Shown here: positions 49,256 to 61,174 of the stretch, piece by piece
Position numbering within the stretch: position 1 is the first letter of the stretch
Layout of the letters: every line of letters starts with the position of its first letter
NCBI GenBank assembly: GCA_028244835.1
Contig: JAOKBJ010000001.1
Location: forward strand, 1 to 64,000
Length of the DNA stretch: 64,000 bases
Direction: 5' to 3'
Origin: Methylophilaceae bacterium
GTDB lineage: Bacteria > Pseudomonadota > Gammaproteobacteria > Burkholderiales > Methylophilaceae
Notes under the pieces: model-generated
Databases searched by the model: none
Told to the model about the DNA's origin: nothing
The model's input: the letters and a program-made list of their open reading frames with translations, nothing else
Position numbers and translations under genes: made by a program

Positions 49256-49897
49256 ATGACATCATCTACCTCATTATTTATTGAATTTGCACTAGAAAAA
49301 AAAGTGTTGCAATTTGGTAATTTTCTAACCAAAGCAGGGCGCAACAGTCCTTATTTTTTCAACCTTGGTGCATTTAACGACGGACAAAGCCTTAAATACC
49401 TAGGTGAATTCTACGCTAATAAAATTATTGATACAAAAATAGAATTTGATATGATTTTTGGACCGGCCTATAAAGGCATTCCCCTTGTTAGCTCTACGTC
49501 CATTGCATTATCAAATAAAAGTACAAATATACCTTACTCGTTTAATAGAAAAGAAGCCAAAAATCATGGCGAAGGTGGAAATATTATTGGCTCAGCAATA
49601 AAAGGTAAAGTGTTAGTTATTGATGATGTAATTTCTGCTGGGACTTCAATTAACGAATCTTATGACTCAATTCGTGCCAATGGGGCGAAACTTGCAGGTG
49701 TGGTCGTTGCAATTGACCGACAGGAAAAAGGGGGTGGCGCATTATCTGCAACTCAGGAAATTGCTAATAAATATTCAATACCTGTCATTTCAATTATCAA
49801 TTTACAAGATATTATTAAATATCTAGAAACGGCTAGTGGCTTTACTAATGAATTAGAATTGATTAAAAAGTATCAAAATACTTACGGAATTATTTAG
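49256..49897 (+). CDS. pyrE: Orotate phosphoribosyltransferase
   Basis: Makes OMP from orotate and PRPP. The 213 residues include [44 protein letters not shown] (catalytic loop) and the PRPP motif [14 protein letters not shown]. Neighbour of xthA as in many betaproteobacteria. The 3' end overlaps gatB by 8 bp. Confidence 0.96.
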   Translation: MTSSTSLFIEFALEKKVLQFGNFLTKAGRNSPYFFNLGAFNDGQSLKYLGEFYANKIIDTKIEFDMIFGPAYKGIPLVSSTSIALSNKSTNIPYSFNRKEAKNHGEGGNIIGSAIKGKVLVIDDVISAGTSINESYDSIRANGAKLAGVVVAIDRQEKGGGALSATQEIANKYSIPVISIINLQDIIKYLETASGFTNELELIKKYQNTYGII

Positions 49898-51323
49898 AAA
49901 GTTTTTCTTTTAACGTTGATGAAACCTGAGCGGGGTTTGCTTTTCCCTTAGATGCCTTCATCACTTGTCCAATTAAAGCATTAAAAGCTTTCTCCTTTCC
50001 AGACTTAAACTCTTCTACCATCGTTAAATTATTTTTTAGCACTTCATCAACTATCCCATCAATTTCATTACTATCAGATATTTGCTTTAGCCCTAAGTCA
50101 TCAATTATTTGATCAACTTTTTTTCCGGTATTCCCCCATAGAATCTCAAATATTTTTTTAGCAGCGTTATTTGAAATTGTACCGTCTTCAATCCGATTAA
50201 TAAGTGAGCTCAATTGTGAAGGGGAGATAGGGCTATCTAGAATATCAATATCTTTATTGTTCAATTGAGAAAATAAGTTTCCCAGAACCCAATTAGCTGC
50301 TAATTTAGCATTTGCCCCTAAATCTATAAGCTCTAGAAAGTATTTAGTAACGTCCCGACTTGAGGTTATCCCTTTAGCATCATAGCCTGACAAACCTAAA
50401 TCTTTTTCAAAGCGAGTTTTCATTTCTTCAGGTAATTCTGGCATTATTTTTTTTATTTTTTCAATGTCTTTATCAGTAATAATTAAAGGTAATAAATCTG
50501 GGTCTGGGAAATATCTATAATCATTAGCTTCTTCCTTTGATCTCATTGATTTTGTCTCGCCTGATTCTGGATTAAATAAAATAGTTGCCTGCTCTATTCT
50601 TCCTCCATCTTCAAGTCTTTCAATCTGCCAATTTACCTCATAATCAACTGCCTGCTTAATAAAGCGAAAAGAATTTAAGTTTTTAATTTCTCTTCTGGTT
50701 CCAAGTTCAGAGGCCCCCTTCCTCTTAACTGATACATTTACATCGCATCGAAAACTTCCCTCTTGCATATTGCCATCACATATACCTATCCATTGAACTA
50801 AATTATGAAGTTTTTTTGCATAAATAACTGCCTCTTCAGCCGAACTCAAATCTGGCTCAGTTACAATTTCAAGTAAAGGAGTACCTGCACGATTCAAATC
50901 AATACCAGACTTACCTTCTATTACACCATGGGAAGACTTACCAGCATCTTCTTCTAAATGTGCCCTCAAAATTCTTACATCTTTCGGCTGCCCATCAATA
51001 TCAATTGATAGTTTTCCTCTGCCCACTATTGGTAATTCAAACTGGCTAATTTGGTATCCTTTGGGCAAATCTGGATAAAAATAATTTTTTCTTGCGAAGA
51101 TAGATCTAGGTGAAATCTCGGCATCAATTGCTAAACCAAAACGAATTGCACTATTAACTGATTCTTTATTTAGAACTGGAAGCACCCCTGGGTAAGCCAT
51201 ACTCACCAAACATGCTTGAGAATTTGGTTCGCTTCCATATTTTGTGGATGCCCCTGAAAACTGCTTAGTATTTGTTTTCAGCTGAACATGTGTTTCGATT
51301 CCGATGACAATATCCCAATCCAT
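49890..51323 (-). CDS. gatB: Asp/Glu-tRNA amidotransferase subunit B
   Basis: Kinase and tRNA-binding subunit of GatCAB. I use the ATG at 51323, giving [15 protein letters not shown]; a reading from 51356 adds 11 residues lying inside gatA. The 477 residues include [49 protein letters not shown], and the C-terminal YqeY/tail domain ending [10 protein letters not shown]. The start overlaps the gatA stop by one base (TGATG). Confidence 0.96.
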   Translation of the reverse strand: MDWDIVIGIETHVQLKTNTKQFSGASTKYGSEPNSQACLVSMAYPGVLPVLNKESVNSAIRFGLAIDAEISPRSIFARKNYFYPDLPKGYQISQFELPIVGRGKLSIDIDGQPKDVRILRAHLEEDAGKSSHGVIEGKSGIDLNRAGTPLLEIVTEPDLSSAEEAVIYAKKLHNLVQWIGICDGNMQEGSFRCDVNVSVKRKGASELGTRREIKNLNSFRFIKQAVDYEVNWQIERLEDGGRIEQATILFNPESGETKSMRSKEEANDYRYFPDPDLLPLIITDKDIEKIKKIMPELPEEMKTRFEKDLGLSGYDAKGITSSRDVTKYFLELIDLGANAKLAANWVLGNLFSQLNNKDIDILDSPISPSQLSSLINRIEDGTISNNAAKKIFEILWGNTGKKVDQIIDDLGLKQISDSNEIDGIVDEVLKNNLTMVEEFKSGKEKAFNALIGQVMKASKGKANPAQVSSTLKEKLSK

Positions 51324-52777
51324 CAATCTATTCCTTTTGGAGATTTTAAGTGCCAATCTGTATTCTTTTGATAAATATGTGCTGCATTAAGAATCTTGGT
51401 TTCTTCAAAATGATTTCCTATCAACTGAAGTCCAACAGGGAGCTCATTTATAAATCCTGCTGGAATACTCATAGCTGGTAATCCAGCAAGATTTGTTGAA
51501 ATTGTAAAAATATCCTGCATGTACATTGCAAGAGGATCTTCTTGTTTTTCTCCAGATTTAAATGCTACCGAAGGAGCTGAGGGGCCCATAATAATGTCAC
51601 ATTTTTCATATGCAAGTTTAAAGTCATTTGAAATTAATCGTCTGATTTTCTGAGCCTTAAGATAATAAGCATCAAAATAGCCAGCACTTAAAACATAAGT
51701 ACCAATTAGTATTCTTCTTTTTACCTCATCCCCGAAACCTTCCTGTCGGGTTTTAAAGTACATGTCCATTAAATCATCATATTCTTTGGTTCTGTAACCA
51801 TAACGAACTCCATCATATCTAGATAAATTACTTGATGCTTCTGCTGGCGCAATAACGTAATAAGCAGGAATTGCTAAATGATTATTTGGTAGAGATATAT
51901 CAATAATTTTCGCTCCTAACTTTTCATATTGCCTTAACGCCTCTTGAATTACTTTCTGAACATCTGAATTCAAACCATCTTCAAAAAATTCTTTCGGAAT
52001 TCCGATTCTAAGACCATCAATTTTTTTATCGAGAAAATTTGAATAATTTTCCTTTTTTCTATCAAGGCTAGTAGAGTCTTTTTCATCGTGGCCCGTCATA
52101 ACATCTAACATTAATGCACAATCTTCAGCGCTAATTGCCATAGGTCCTGCTTGATCGAGACTGGATGCAAATGCAATCATTCCATAACGAGATACAAGTC
52201 CATAAGTTGGCTTAAGTCCAGTAAAACCACAAAGTGAGGCAGGCTGCCTAATTGACCCACCAGTATCAGTTCCAGTTGCCGCTGGGGCTAACCTAGCGGC
52301 AACTGCTGCCGCACTCCCTCCTGAACTTCCTCCAGGAACACAATTAAGATCCCAAGGATTTCTAACAGGGCCAAAATAAGAAGTTTCATTGGATGAGCCC
52401 ATTGCAAATTCATCCATATTTGTCTTACCTAAATTAACCGCACCAATATCGTTAAATTTATGAATCACTGTTGAGTCATATGGAGATATAAAATTTTCTA
52501 GCATTTTAGAGCCACACGTTGTTTTCCATCCTTCTGAACAGAAAATATCTTTTTGAGCTATTGGTATACCAGTTAACATAGTTTTTTTTCCAGCCTGAAT
52601 AAGTTGATCAGACTTTTCTGCCATTGCCATACTCTTGGCTTCATCAACTGTAATAAAAGCATTCAATGAAGGGTTAAGTTTCTTAACTCGATTAAGAAAA
52701 AATTGAGTTAATTCAACGCTAGTAAACTCTTTTTTTTCTAAAGCCTGAGAAAGTTTTTTTAAAGATAAATTAAGCAT
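51323..52777 (-). CDS. gatA: Asp/Glu-tRNA amidotransferase subunit A
   Basis: Amidase that releases ammonia from Gln for tRNA-dependent amidation. The 484 residues carry the Ser-cisSer-Lys triad K76 (IAQKDIF), S151 (GGSSGGS) and S175 ([12 protein letters not shown]). It sits 3 bp after gatC. Whether the complex makes Asn-tRNA, Gln-tRNA or both depends on AsnRS and GlnRS genes outside the window; the AspRS signature here favours Asn-tRNA. Confidence 0.97.
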   Translation of the reverse strand: MLNLSLKKLSQALEKKEFTSVELTQFFLNRVKKLNPSLNAFITVDEAKSMAMAEKSDQLIQAGKKTMLTGIPIAQKDIFCSEGWKTTCGSKMLENFISPYDSTVIHKFNDIGAVNLGKTNMDEFAMGSSNETSYFGPVRNPWDLNCVPGGSSGGSAAAVAARLAPAATGTDTGGSIRQPASLCGFTGLKPTYGLVSRYGMIAFASSLDQAGPMAISAEDCALMLDVMTGHDEKDSTSLDRKKENYSNFLDKKIDGLRIGIPKEFFEDGLNSDVQKVIQEALRQYEKLGAKIIDISLPNNHLAIPAYYVIAPAEASSNLSRYDGVRYGYRTKEYDDLMDMYFKTRQEGFGDEVKRRILIGTYVLSAGYFDAYYLKAQKIRRLISNDFKLAYEKCDIIMGPSAPSVAFKSGEKQEDPLAMYMQDIFTISTNLAGLPAMSIPAGFINELPVGLQLIGNHFEETKILNAAHIYQKNTDWHLKSPKGID

Positions 52778-52780
52778 TTT

Positions 52781-53068
52781 TTATTCTATAACTTGAGGAA
52801 CAATGAAAAGGGATTGTTCTGAATGGGGGGCTAAAGCAAGAGATTTATCTCTAATATCTTTTGCAGTCACTTTGTCTTCCCTTAGGGGTTGATTAATATC
52901 AAGAGCATGAGACATTGGCTCAATTGATTCTGTATTTACTTCTTGCATTTTTTCAATCAAAGCCAAGATTCCAACAAGTTTTTTTTCAACTTGATCAACT
53001 TCTACTTTAGAAACATTAATCCGCGCTAAATGTGCAACTTTTTTGATTTCTTCTTTGTTTATGCTCAT
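52781..53068 (-). CDS. gatC: Asp/Glu-tRNA amidotransferase subunit C
   Basis: 95-residue scaffold subunit wrapping GatA and GatB: KKVAHLARINVSKVEVDQVEKKL at the N-terminus and PLREDKVT, HSEQSLFIVPQVIE at the C-terminus. Head of gatCAB, divergent from mreB. A TATAAT on the minus strand (53114-53109) could be its -10; the -35 region falls in an inverted repeat. Confidence 0.95.
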   Translation of the reverse strand: MSINKEEIKKVAHLARINVSKVEVDQVEKKLVGILALIEKMQEVNTESIEPMSHALDINQPLREDKVTAKDIRDKSLALAPHSEQSLFIVPQVIE

Positions 53069-53124
53069 ATTTATATAAATTCAGTTCTTTATTTTCAAAT
53101 AATCGGTTATTATACATGGGTTTA

Positions 53125-53143
53125 GCGCCTATTTAATAGGCGC
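53125..53143. promoter_or_regulatory. GC-rich inverted repeat between gatC and mreB
   Basis: GCGCCTATT-T-AATAGGCGC, 9-bp perfect arms, stands out from the AT-rich 124-bp gap. It covers the expected -35 region of gatC and lies just upstream of the mreB -35. No T-run follows, so it is not an obvious terminator. It could be an operator for both divergent units. Confidence 0.5.
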
Positions 53144-53144
53144 C

Positions 53145-54248
<1,104 letters not shown>

Positions 54249-54250
54249 AA

Positions 54251-55090
54251 ATGGCAAAAATAAATAGCCGCGACTTACGCCTTTTTAATAGAAATGTATT
54301 TCCTTTAATTCCTTTTGTTGTATTATTTTTTTTATGTTTAGTATTAATGGCTACTGACTACCGTAAACAAATTTTAAAAAAAATTAAAAAAGAAGCATTT
54401 GTAATATCATCTCCAATAACTTATTTAATAAATTTACCAGTAAAAATATTTAGGGATTCGAAAGATAATTTCATAACAAAAAAAATCCTTCAAGAAAAAA
54501 TTATAAACTTGGAACAAACTAACTACGAATTATCTATCAAAGCTCAAGAAAATAAACTCCTAGCATCAGAAAATAAACTACTCAGGAATAGCCTAAAGAT
54601 TTATAAAGACTTTAATATGTTAGGCGTGCATGCTGAGATAATTCTACCTACTGTTAAAAATGGACATTCAGTAATAACAATTAACAGAGGGTTAAAAAAT
54701 AATATTGAAGCTGGCTCGGCAGTCATTAACAATAGAGGATTGGTCGGTCAAATAATCAATATTTCTAAAAGCTATAGTGAGATAAGACCCATCACCTCGG
54801 AATCCTATGCTGTTCCGGCAATTATTGATAATGGCAAAGAAAATGTAATTCTTTTTGGCAATGGTAATGGGGAACTAGAAATTCCACTTTTTCCAGCAAG
54901 TTCATCAATTAAAATTAATGATAATTTTGTTACATCTGGTACTGATAATTTATATCCAAAAGGAATTTATATTGGTAGAGTCACTGAAATAAAAACTACT
55001 AACTCCCCAAAATTTAATTCCATCATAGTAACTCCATTTTCACAGCCCACCACTTTCTCTCAAATAACAGTTCTTGATATAAAGAAGTAA
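54251..55090 (+). CDS. mreC: Rod shape-determining protein MreC
   Basis: Periplasmic elongasome scaffold. The 279 residues have a membrane anchor (~19-38), a coiled coil (LQEKIINLEQTNYELSIKAQENKLL) and beta domains with VITINRGLKNNIEAGSAVINNRGLVGQI and VTSGTDNLYPKGIYIGRV. It lies 2 bp after mreB and its stop abuts mreD. Confidence 0.95.
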   Translation: MAKINSRDLRLFNRNVFPLIPFVVLFFLCLVLMATDYRKQILKKIKKEAFVISSPITYLINLPVKIFRDSKDNFITKKILQEKIINLEQTNYELSIKAQENKLLASENKLLRNSLKIYKDFNMLGVHAEIILPTVKNGHSVITINRGLKNNIEAGSAVINNRGLVGQIINISKSYSEIRPITSESYAVPAIIDNGKENVILFGNGNGELEIPLFPASSSIKINDNFVTSGTDNLYPKGIYIGRVTEIKTTNSPKFNSIIVTPFSQPTTFSQITVLDIKK

Positions 55091-55582
55091 ATGATTAAAA
55101 AAACGACACTTGAAAGAAGAAAAGAAAGATACTTATTTGTTGTTCTTTTTATTATATTAATATTTCTTTCAAATTTAGGGACTCCTTGGATAGAAGAATC
55201 AAATATGATGCCTAATTATTTTATAGCGCTTATTATCTCTTGCATTTTAAATAAGAATTCATTTTTAAATTTATATAAATTATTAATAATTGGTCTGATA
55301 GTCGATCTATTTGTTGGGCAGCTTCTAGGGCAATATGGATTAATATTTATAAATATTTATCTTGCATATTTTATTTGCCACAAAATTTTAATTATTAAAG
55401 CTGCAATACAATTATTAGCTTTAAATATTTTCTTGACTGTATATAGCTTTCTTATTTTATGGGCAACGTCATTAAGTTACGGATTAGTTATACCCTTTAA
55501 CTTATTATTAATTCAATTCATCTTAACTATTATCGCATCCTTAATTTTTACTGTCTTAATGAAAAGATTTACAAAGAATTAA
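55091..55582 (+). CDS. mreD: Rod shape-determining protein MreD
   Basis: 163-residue membrane protein with five or six hydrophobic helices and few polar motifs, as usual for MreD. Family signature PNYFIALIISCIL and LIVDLFVGQLLGQYGL. Starts directly after the mreC stop, which supports the call. Confidence 0.9.
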   Translation: MIKKTTLERRKERYLFVVLFIILIFLSNLGTPWIEESNMMPNYFIALIISCILNKNSFLNLYKLLIIGLIVDLFVGQLLGQYGLIFINIYLAYFICHKILIIKAAIQLLALNIFLTVYSFLILWATSLSYGLVIPFNLLLIQFILTIIASLIFTVLMKRFTKN

Positions 55583-55599
55583 TTTATAAAACAAACATC

Positions 55600-57411
55600 A
55601 TGAATCAACATAAATTTAAACACATTTTCTCCATTAGATTAAATTTTCTCTTTGGTGCAATTATATTTATTTTTTTTATTTTATTAATAAAAATATTTTA
55701 TTTACAAGTAATAAAATTTGAAAATTATTCTGCTCTTGCCAAAAATAATAGTCTAAAGGTTATTCCGATAGCCCCAATAAGAGGGCAAATCTTGGATCGT
55801 AATGGAGAGATACTAGCAGAAAATAAATTAATTTATACCTTAGAGATAAATCCAAAAAATGAAAATAATTTAAAAACTATAAAACAAAAATTAAGTGATA
55901 TTGTTGAAATAACAAAATACGATATTAAAAAATATAATAAAATACTTTCTGAGAGCTATTATTCCTCAACTCTTCCTATCAAAATAAATCTAACGAATAT
56001 TCAAGTAGCAAAGTTTATAGCTAACCAGTACAAATACCCTGAGATTTATTTAAAACAAAAATTTGCAAGATTTTATCCTAAAGGAAAATCAGGTGCCCAT
56101 TTTATTGGCTACCTAAACCGAATCAATAAAAAAGATATGAAAGAATTAAAAAAATTAAATCGACTTGAAAGTTATAGGGGCTTAGATCACATAGGAAAGA
56201 CAGGGATTGAATATTTTTATGAAAATAGGTTACATGGAAAACCTGGGTATAAAACAATTGAAGTTGACGTCAACAACCAGGTCATTAGAACAGTCAGCAC
56301 AATACACCCGCAACATGGTAAAGATATAATCTTAAATATTAATTATAAAATTCAAAAAGTAGCTGAAAAAGCTTTTGGGAAATATAAGGGTGCAATGGTG
56401 GCACTTAATCCAAATAATGGTGAAGTATTATCCTATGTTAGCCAGCCATCTTTTGATTCTAATTTATTCATAAATGGAATTGACGAAACTAATTGGAGAA
56501 AGCTCAATGATTCGGTTCATAAACCCTTAATCAATAGAGTCGTGTCAGGTATTTATCCCCCTGGCTCAACACTTAAACCTTTTGTTGCACTTGCAGCATT
56601 AGAAAATAATATAAGACGCCCACCTTTCTCAATTATTGACAAAGGATTTTATAATATGCCTAATCAATCTAAAACTTTTAAAGATTGGAAAAAAGGTGGG
56701 CATGGTGAAGTCGATCTTATAAAAGCTATAGCCGTTTCATGTGATACTTTTTTTTATGGGCTAGGAGTTGAGTTAGGTATTCCGAAATTAAATAATGTAT
56801 TAAAAAGGTTCGGCTTTGGTAAAAAAACAAATATTGATATGCCTAATGAAAAAAAAGGTCTTATTGCTTCAGCTGAATGGAAAAAAAGAAATTATAATAA
56901 AAAATGGTATCAAGGTGAAACTGCAATCACTGCAATTGGTCAAGGGTATACTCAAACTACGCCTATTCAGTTAGCTTTGGCTACAGCAAAACTAATTAAC
57001 CCAAATAAAAATTTACGTCCTCATCTCTTAAAAGAATCTAGCACTTCAAACTATATGCAAGACAGGATAGACAATTCAATAAATACAAATGATTTAGATT
57101 TAGTTAAAAAAGGGATGTCTCTTGTTACCAAAGAAGGAGGCACTGCAGCATTTATTGGTAAGACTTCTAGTTATAATATGTCTGCAAAAACAGGCACAGC
57201 TCAAGTATTCGGCTTAAAAAAAGGTGAGGTTTATGATGAATCTAAACTACCAGACAAGCTCAAGGATCATGCTCTTTTTATCGCCTTTGCTCCCTCAGAA
57301 GATCCAAAGCTTGTTATAGCTATTGTAGTTGAAAATGGAGGGCATGGTGGGTCTACTGCTGGCCCAATCGCTAAAAAAGTTTTTGATGCCTATTTAAATG
57401 AGCATAACTAA
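55600..57411 (+). CDS. mrdA: Penicillin-binding protein 2 (elongasome transpeptidase)
   Basis: Monofunctional class B PBP that crosslinks lateral wall. The 603 residues have an N-terminal anchor (~15-35), the pedestal (APIRGQILDRNGEILAEN, GYLNRINKKD), and a transpeptidase domain with S323 (STLK), SCD (AVSCDTFFYGLG) and K530-T-G (KTGTAQ). The last base overlaps the mrdB start (TAATG). A downstream partner is RodA. Confidence 0.97.
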   Translation: MNQHKFKHIFSIRLNFLFGAIIFIFFILLIKIFYLQVIKFENYSALAKNNSLKVIPIAPIRGQILDRNGEILAENKLIYTLEINPKNENNLKTIKQKLSDIVEITKYDIKKYNKILSESYYSSTLPIKINLTNIQVAKFIANQYKYPEIYLKQKFARFYPKGKSGAHFIGYLNRINKKDMKELKKLNRLESYRGLDHIGKTGIEYFYENRLHGKPGYKTIEVDVNNQVIRTVSTIHPQHGKDIILNINYKIQKVAEKAFGKYKGAMVALNPNNGEVLSYVSQPSFDSNLFINGIDETNWRKLNDSVHKPLINRVVSGIYPPGSTLKPFVALAALENNIRRPPFSIIDKGFYNMPNQSKTFKDWKKGGHGEVDLIKAIAVSCDTFFYGLGVELGIPKLNNVLKRFGFGKKTNIDMPNEKKGLIASAEWKKRNYNKKWYQGETAITAIGQGYTQTTPIQLALATAKLINPNKNLRPHLLKESSTSNYMQDRIDNSINTNDLDLVKKGMSLVTKEGGTAAFIGKTSSYNMSAKTGTAQVFGLKKGEVYDESKLPDKLKDHALFIAFAPSEDPKLVIAIVVENGGHGGSTAGPIAKKVFDAYLNEHN

Positions 57412-58505
57412 TGAATAAATTTATATTTAGTAAATTTTTTAAAAATATTGATAAAATCTTAATGTCACTTCTGTTATGTTTAATGCTCATTGGATTAATT
57501 ACGCTTGCTAGTGCATCCCATCAAAATGTTAGTCTAATAGGAAATCAAATAATCAATATTTTAATTGGGATTACTCTTTTAATATTATTAAGCCATATAA
57601 ATCCGAAACGTTTTCTTTTTTACGCCCCATACCTATATATAGCAAGTTTAATTCTATTATTACTTGTTGCCTTTTTTGGATTTGAGAGTCATGGGGCAAA
57701 ACGCTGGATAAATATAATTTTTTTTAATTTACAGCCCTCTGAAATTATTAAAATTACTATTCCTCTAATGCTTGCTTGGTTATATCATCGATGCCAAAAT
57801 AATATAGGTTACAAAATCCACACGATAGCATTTATTATTTTAGCTATTCCTTGTTTAATAATATTAAAGCAACCTGATTTAGGAACTGCTATTTTAATTG
57901 GTTTTTCTGGCTGGACAATTATTTTTCTGGCTGGGCTATCATCAAGAATTATGATGGTTACTGGCTTTAGTTTTTTTCTTGCTTTACCTTACCTCTGGTC
58001 AACATTGCATTTATATCAACAAAATAGAATTCTTAGCTTAATTGATCCTGGTCGAGATCCTCTGGGGACAGGTTATCACAGTATTCAATCAATGATTGCA
58101 ATTGGATCTGGTGGATTTTTAGGAAAAGGTTGGTCTTATGGAGGACAAACACAACTTAACTTCTTACCTGAAACATCTACTGATTTTATTTTTTCAGTAT
58201 ATGGGGAAGAGTTCGGTTTGATTGGGATTATTACAATTTTTATTATTTATTTCTTCATATTATTTCGATGTGTTGTTATGGCACAAAAAATGCAAAATAC
58301 TTTTTCTAGATTAGCTGCTGCCTCATTAGTATTTACCTTATTTTTTTCTAGCTTTGTAAATATTGCAATGGTCAGCGGGTTGTTGCCTATAGTAGGTGCG
58401 CCATTACCTTTTATTAGTTATGGAGGAACATCAATGGTTGTATCTTTAATTATGATTGGTATTATTATGAGCTTACATTCACACAAATCTTTAATTGCTA
58501 ACTAA
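57411..58505 (+). CDS. mrdB: Peptidoglycan polymerase RodA (SEDS family)
   Basis: SEDS glycosyltransferase working with PBP2. The 364 residues have about ten membrane helices and the signatures ANRWIN-like GAKRWINIIFFNLQPSEI, KQPDLGTAILI, GTGYHSIQSMIAIGSGGFLGKG, FLPETSTDFIFSVYGEEFG and LPFISYGGTSMV. One-base overlaps with mrdA and rlpA. Confidence 0.97.
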   Translation: MNKFIFSKFFKNIDKILMSLLLCLMLIGLITLASASHQNVSLIGNQIINILIGITLLILLSHINPKRFLFYAPYLYIASLILLLLVAFFGFESHGAKRWINIIFFNLQPSEIIKITIPLMLAWLYHRCQNNIGYKIHTIAFIILAIPCLIILKQPDLGTAILIGFSGWTIIFLAGLSSRIMMVTGFSFFLALPYLWSTLHLYQQNRILSLIDPGRDPLGTGYHSIQSMIAIGSGGFLGKGWSYGGQTQLNFLPETSTDFIFSVYGEEFGLIGIITIFIIYFFILFRCVVMAQKMQNTFSRLAAASLVFTLFFSSFVNIAMVSGLLPIVGAPLPFISYGGTSMVVSLIMIGIIMSLHSHKSLIAN

Positions 58506-59341
58506 TGAATAAATATGTTTTTACATTAATAATTACTTTTTTACTTTCTAGTTGCCAATCAATTGTGCCTGACCTCAAAGTAGAGCCTAATAAAAAATCG
58601 GGAGCTTACTACTTGGATGATGGACCGGAGGATAATCCACCAGAGAATCTAGATAAAATTCCAGATGCTCAACCAAAATATGAAGCACTTTCAAAAAGAG
58701 CAAATCGTCCTTATGTCGCTTTTGATAAGAAATACGTTCCTATGCAAAAAATTATTCCTTTTGAAGAAGAGGGTTATGCATCTTGGTATGGTAAAAGATA
58801 TCATGGGAGAAAAACATCTATTGGGGAAACTTATGATATGTACCAGATGACTGGCGCCCATAAAACTCTTCCTCTCCCGTGCTATATAAAAGTAACCAAC
58901 TTAGAAAACAAACTCTCAGTAATAATTCGAGTTAATGATCGAGGCCCATTTATTGATGAAAGAATTGTTGATTTATCCTATGCAGCAGCTCAGAGGCTTC
59001 GTATTATTGAGAAAGGGAGTGAGTTAGTAAAAATTGAAATGCTGAATCCATCTTTAGCCAAGAAAAATCTAGATCAATCTGATAACACTTCATCAGCAGA
59101 TCCTTCTATAAAAGATTTTTATATTCAGGCAGGCGCTTTCTCAAGTGAAGATAATGCGACCAACTTAATAAATAAGTTAACTACTATTATATTTAAAAAT
59201 TCATTAAATATAAGAAAGATAAATAAAAATTCTTTATATTTGGTAACAATTGGGCCTTATGATACTCAAAAATTTGCTGAGAAAGCTTTAAAAGATATTT
59301 CAAAAAAAATTCAACTTAATAGCTTTATTATTTCAGAATAA
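58505..59341 (+). CDS. rlpA: Septal/elongation ring lipoprotein RlpA
   Basis: Outer-membrane lipoprotein, in some species a lytic transglycosylase on naked glycans. The 278 residues have a lipobox with C17 (LLSSC), a double-psi beta-barrel (GYASWYGKRYHGRKTSIGETYD, RVNDRGPFIDERIVDLSYAAA, ~92-180) with the Asp-Arg-Gly segment of the family, and a C-terminal SPOR domain (~205-278, FYIQAGAFSSEDNA) binding denuded peptidoglycan. One-base overlap with mrdB. Confidence 0.94.
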   Translation: MNKYVFTLIITFLLSSCQSIVPDLKVEPNKKSGAYYLDDGPEDNPPENLDKIPDAQPKYEALSKRANRPYVAFDKKYVPMQKIIPFEEEGYASWYGKRYHGRKTSIGETYDMYQMTGAHKTLPLPCYIKVTNLENKLSVIIRVNDRGPFIDERIVDLSYAAAQRLRIIEKGSELVKIEMLNPSLAKKNLDQSDNTSSADPSIKDFYIQAGAFSSEDNATNLINKLTTIIFKNSLNIRKINKNSLYLVTIGPYDTQKFAEKALKDISKKIQLNSFIISE

Positions 59342-59349
59342 TAAGACCC

Positions 59350-59622
59350 ATGACCCAAAGCGAAAAAAGAACACTTATTGAATTTCCTTGTGACTTTGCA
59401 ATAAAAGTTATGGGAGAAGCAAAAGAGAGTTTTTCTGAGTCCGTTATTAAAATAATAAAAAAGCACTATATACATTTTAATGCTACAAAGATTGAAATGA
59501 AGGGCAGTAGCAATGGGAAATATATTAGCTTAACTTGTAATATATATGTCACTTCTCAGAGTCAACTTGATAAAATATATATTGATCTATCAAAAAGCCC
59601 AATGACTAAATTTGTTTTATAG
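59350..59622 (+). CDS. ybeD: YbeD / DUF493 family protein
   Basis: 90 residues: LIEFPCDFAIKVMGEAKESF at the N-terminus, GKYISLTCNIYVTSQSQLDKIYIDLS in the middle and a terminal TKFVL, the small ferredoxin-like fold of DUF493. Function unknown; it precedes lipB in most proteobacteria. It lies 8 bp after rlpA and 3 bp before lipB. Confidence 0.9.
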   Translation: MTQSEKRTLIEFPCDFAIKVMGEAKESFSESVIKIIKKHYIHFNATKIEMKGSSNGKYISLTCNIYVTSQSQLDKIYIDLSKSPMTKFVL

Positions 59623-59625
59623 CAT

Positions 59626-60249
59626 ATGCCAATAACTATAAAGCATCTTGGTTGTACTGATTACTTAAGCACCTTAGAAAATATGAAATATTTTATTGGG
59701 CAATCACCAATAAATGATGAGTTATGGATTACGGAACATCAACCTATTTTTACCACAGGTGTAAATAAAAAAAATTGTAAAATTCCAGATAACAATATTC
59801 CTCACTTGTTTGTTGATAGGGGTGGGAAAATTACCTATCATGGACCAGGCCAATTAATTATTTATACACTAATCAATATAAAAAAACAGAATTTGAAGAT
59901 TAGACAATTAGTATCAATTCTTGAAGATTCTATTATTGAGTTCTTAAAAAAATATAAAATTAGCTCCTATTCTAAAATAGATGCACCTGGTGTCTTTATA
60001 GATGAAAAAAAAATCTGCTCTATTGGCTTAAGAATAAAAAAAAATTACGCGTATCATGGCTTAAGTTTCAATGTTGACATGGATACAAAGCCATTCACAA
60101 TGATTGATCCTTGTGGCTTTACTGACCTAAAAATGGCACAATTATCAGACTACAATATTAAAAGTACTGTTGAAAAATCAGGTAAAGAAATTGCATCAAT
60201 TATTAATAAAAAATTAAACCTACATTATGAGCAAAATAATAAATATTAA
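59626..60249 (+). CDS. lipB: Octanoyl-ACP:protein octanoyltransferase
   Basis: Transfers octanoate from ACP to lipoyl domains. The 207 residues contain [14 protein letters not shown] (64-76) and the catalytic pair K129 (KKICSIGLR) and C163 (IDPCGF). It overlaps lipA by 23 nt, longer than other overlaps here. Confidence 0.96.
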   Translation: MPITIKHLGCTDYLSTLENMKYFIGQSPINDELWITEHQPIFTTGVNKKNCKIPDNNIPHLFVDRGGKITYHGPGQLIIYTLINIKKQNLKIRQLVSILEDSIIEFLKKYKISSYSKIDAPGVFIDEKKICSIGLRIKKNYAYHGLSFNVDMDTKPFTMIDPCGFTDLKMAQLSDYNIKSTVEKSGKEIASIINKKLNLHYEQNNKY

Positions 60250-61174
60250 AGAAGTTGGTAAAGAAAAAACTTCGAGATTGCCAATAAAATTTATTGAAAA
60301 AGATAAGTTGGTAAAGCCTTCATGGATAAAAATGAAGTTACCCAACAGTGATAAATTTCATGAGGTAAATCGCCTCCTTAATGAGAATCAACTTCATACA
60401 GTATGTGAAGAAGCAAGCTGCCCAAATATTGGGGAATGCTATAGTCAAGGGACTGCAACTTTTATGATTCTAGGAGAGATTTGTACTCGACGATGCCCTT
60501 TTTGCGATGTTGCAAGTGGAATTCCTCTTGAGCCTGATAAAAATGAACCTATAAAATTAGGCTTAACAATTGCACAACTCGAATTGAATTATGTAGTAAT
60601 CACAAGTGTTGACCGTGATGACTTGAAAGATGGAGGAGCCAACCACTTTTCTGAATGCATAAAAGAAATTCGGAGAAATAATAAAAATATTAAAATTGAA
60701 ATTCTTGTACCTGATTTTAGAGGAAAAGGGAAAATAGAGAAAGCATTAGAAATATTGTTTAAGCAACCACCTAATATTTTTAATCATAATCTTGAAACAA
60801 TTCCTAGGTTATATAAGCGAGCAAGGCCAGGGGCTAGATACGAACACTCTCTAAAACTTTTAAAAGACTTTAAAAAAAATATGCCTTCAATTCCGACTAA
60901 ATCTGGACTAATGCTTGGCTTAGGTGAAACAAATGAAGAAATATTAGAGGTAATGAAAGACTTAAGAAAACATGATGTGGATATGTTGACATTAGGACAA
61001 TATTTACAACCCACACCTTACCACCTTCCTGTAGAAAGATATGTATTGCCAATTGATTTTGATAATCTTAAAAAAGAAGCAGAAAAATTAGGCTTCACAT
61101 CTGTTGCGAGTGGCCCAATGGTAAGAAGTAGTTACCATGCAGATGAACAAGCGCAAGGAGCAAGGAGTCCATGA
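60227..61174 (+). CDS. lipA: Lipoyl synthase
   Basis: Radical SAM enzyme that inserts two sulfurs. The 315 residues hold the auxiliary-cluster cysteines C60, C65 and C71 ([12 protein letters not shown]), the SAM-cluster cysteines C86, C90 and C93 (CTRRCPFC), and the terminal RSSYHADEQ with the serine ligand. The N-terminus is typical. It overlaps gshA by 4 nt (ATGA). Confidence 0.97.
   Translation: MSKIINIKEVGKEKTSRLPIKFIEKDKLVKPSWIKMKLPNSDKFHEVNRLLNENQLHTVCEEASCPNIGECYSQGTATFMILGEICTRRCPFCDVASGIPLEPDKNEPIKLGLTIAQLELNYVVITSVDRDDLKDGGANHFSECIKEIRRNNKNIKIEILVPDFRGKGKIEKALEILFKQPPNIFNHNLETIPRLYKRARPGARYEHSLKLLKDFKKNMPSIPTKSGLMLGLGETNEEILEVMKDLRKHDVDMLTLGQYLQPTPYHLPVERYVLPIDFDNLKKEAEKLGFTSVASGPMVRSSYHADEQAQGARSP

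Noticed and set aside
53125-53143. Bidirectional terminator
   Set aside because: The flanking genes diverge, so no transcript ends here, and there is no T-run.
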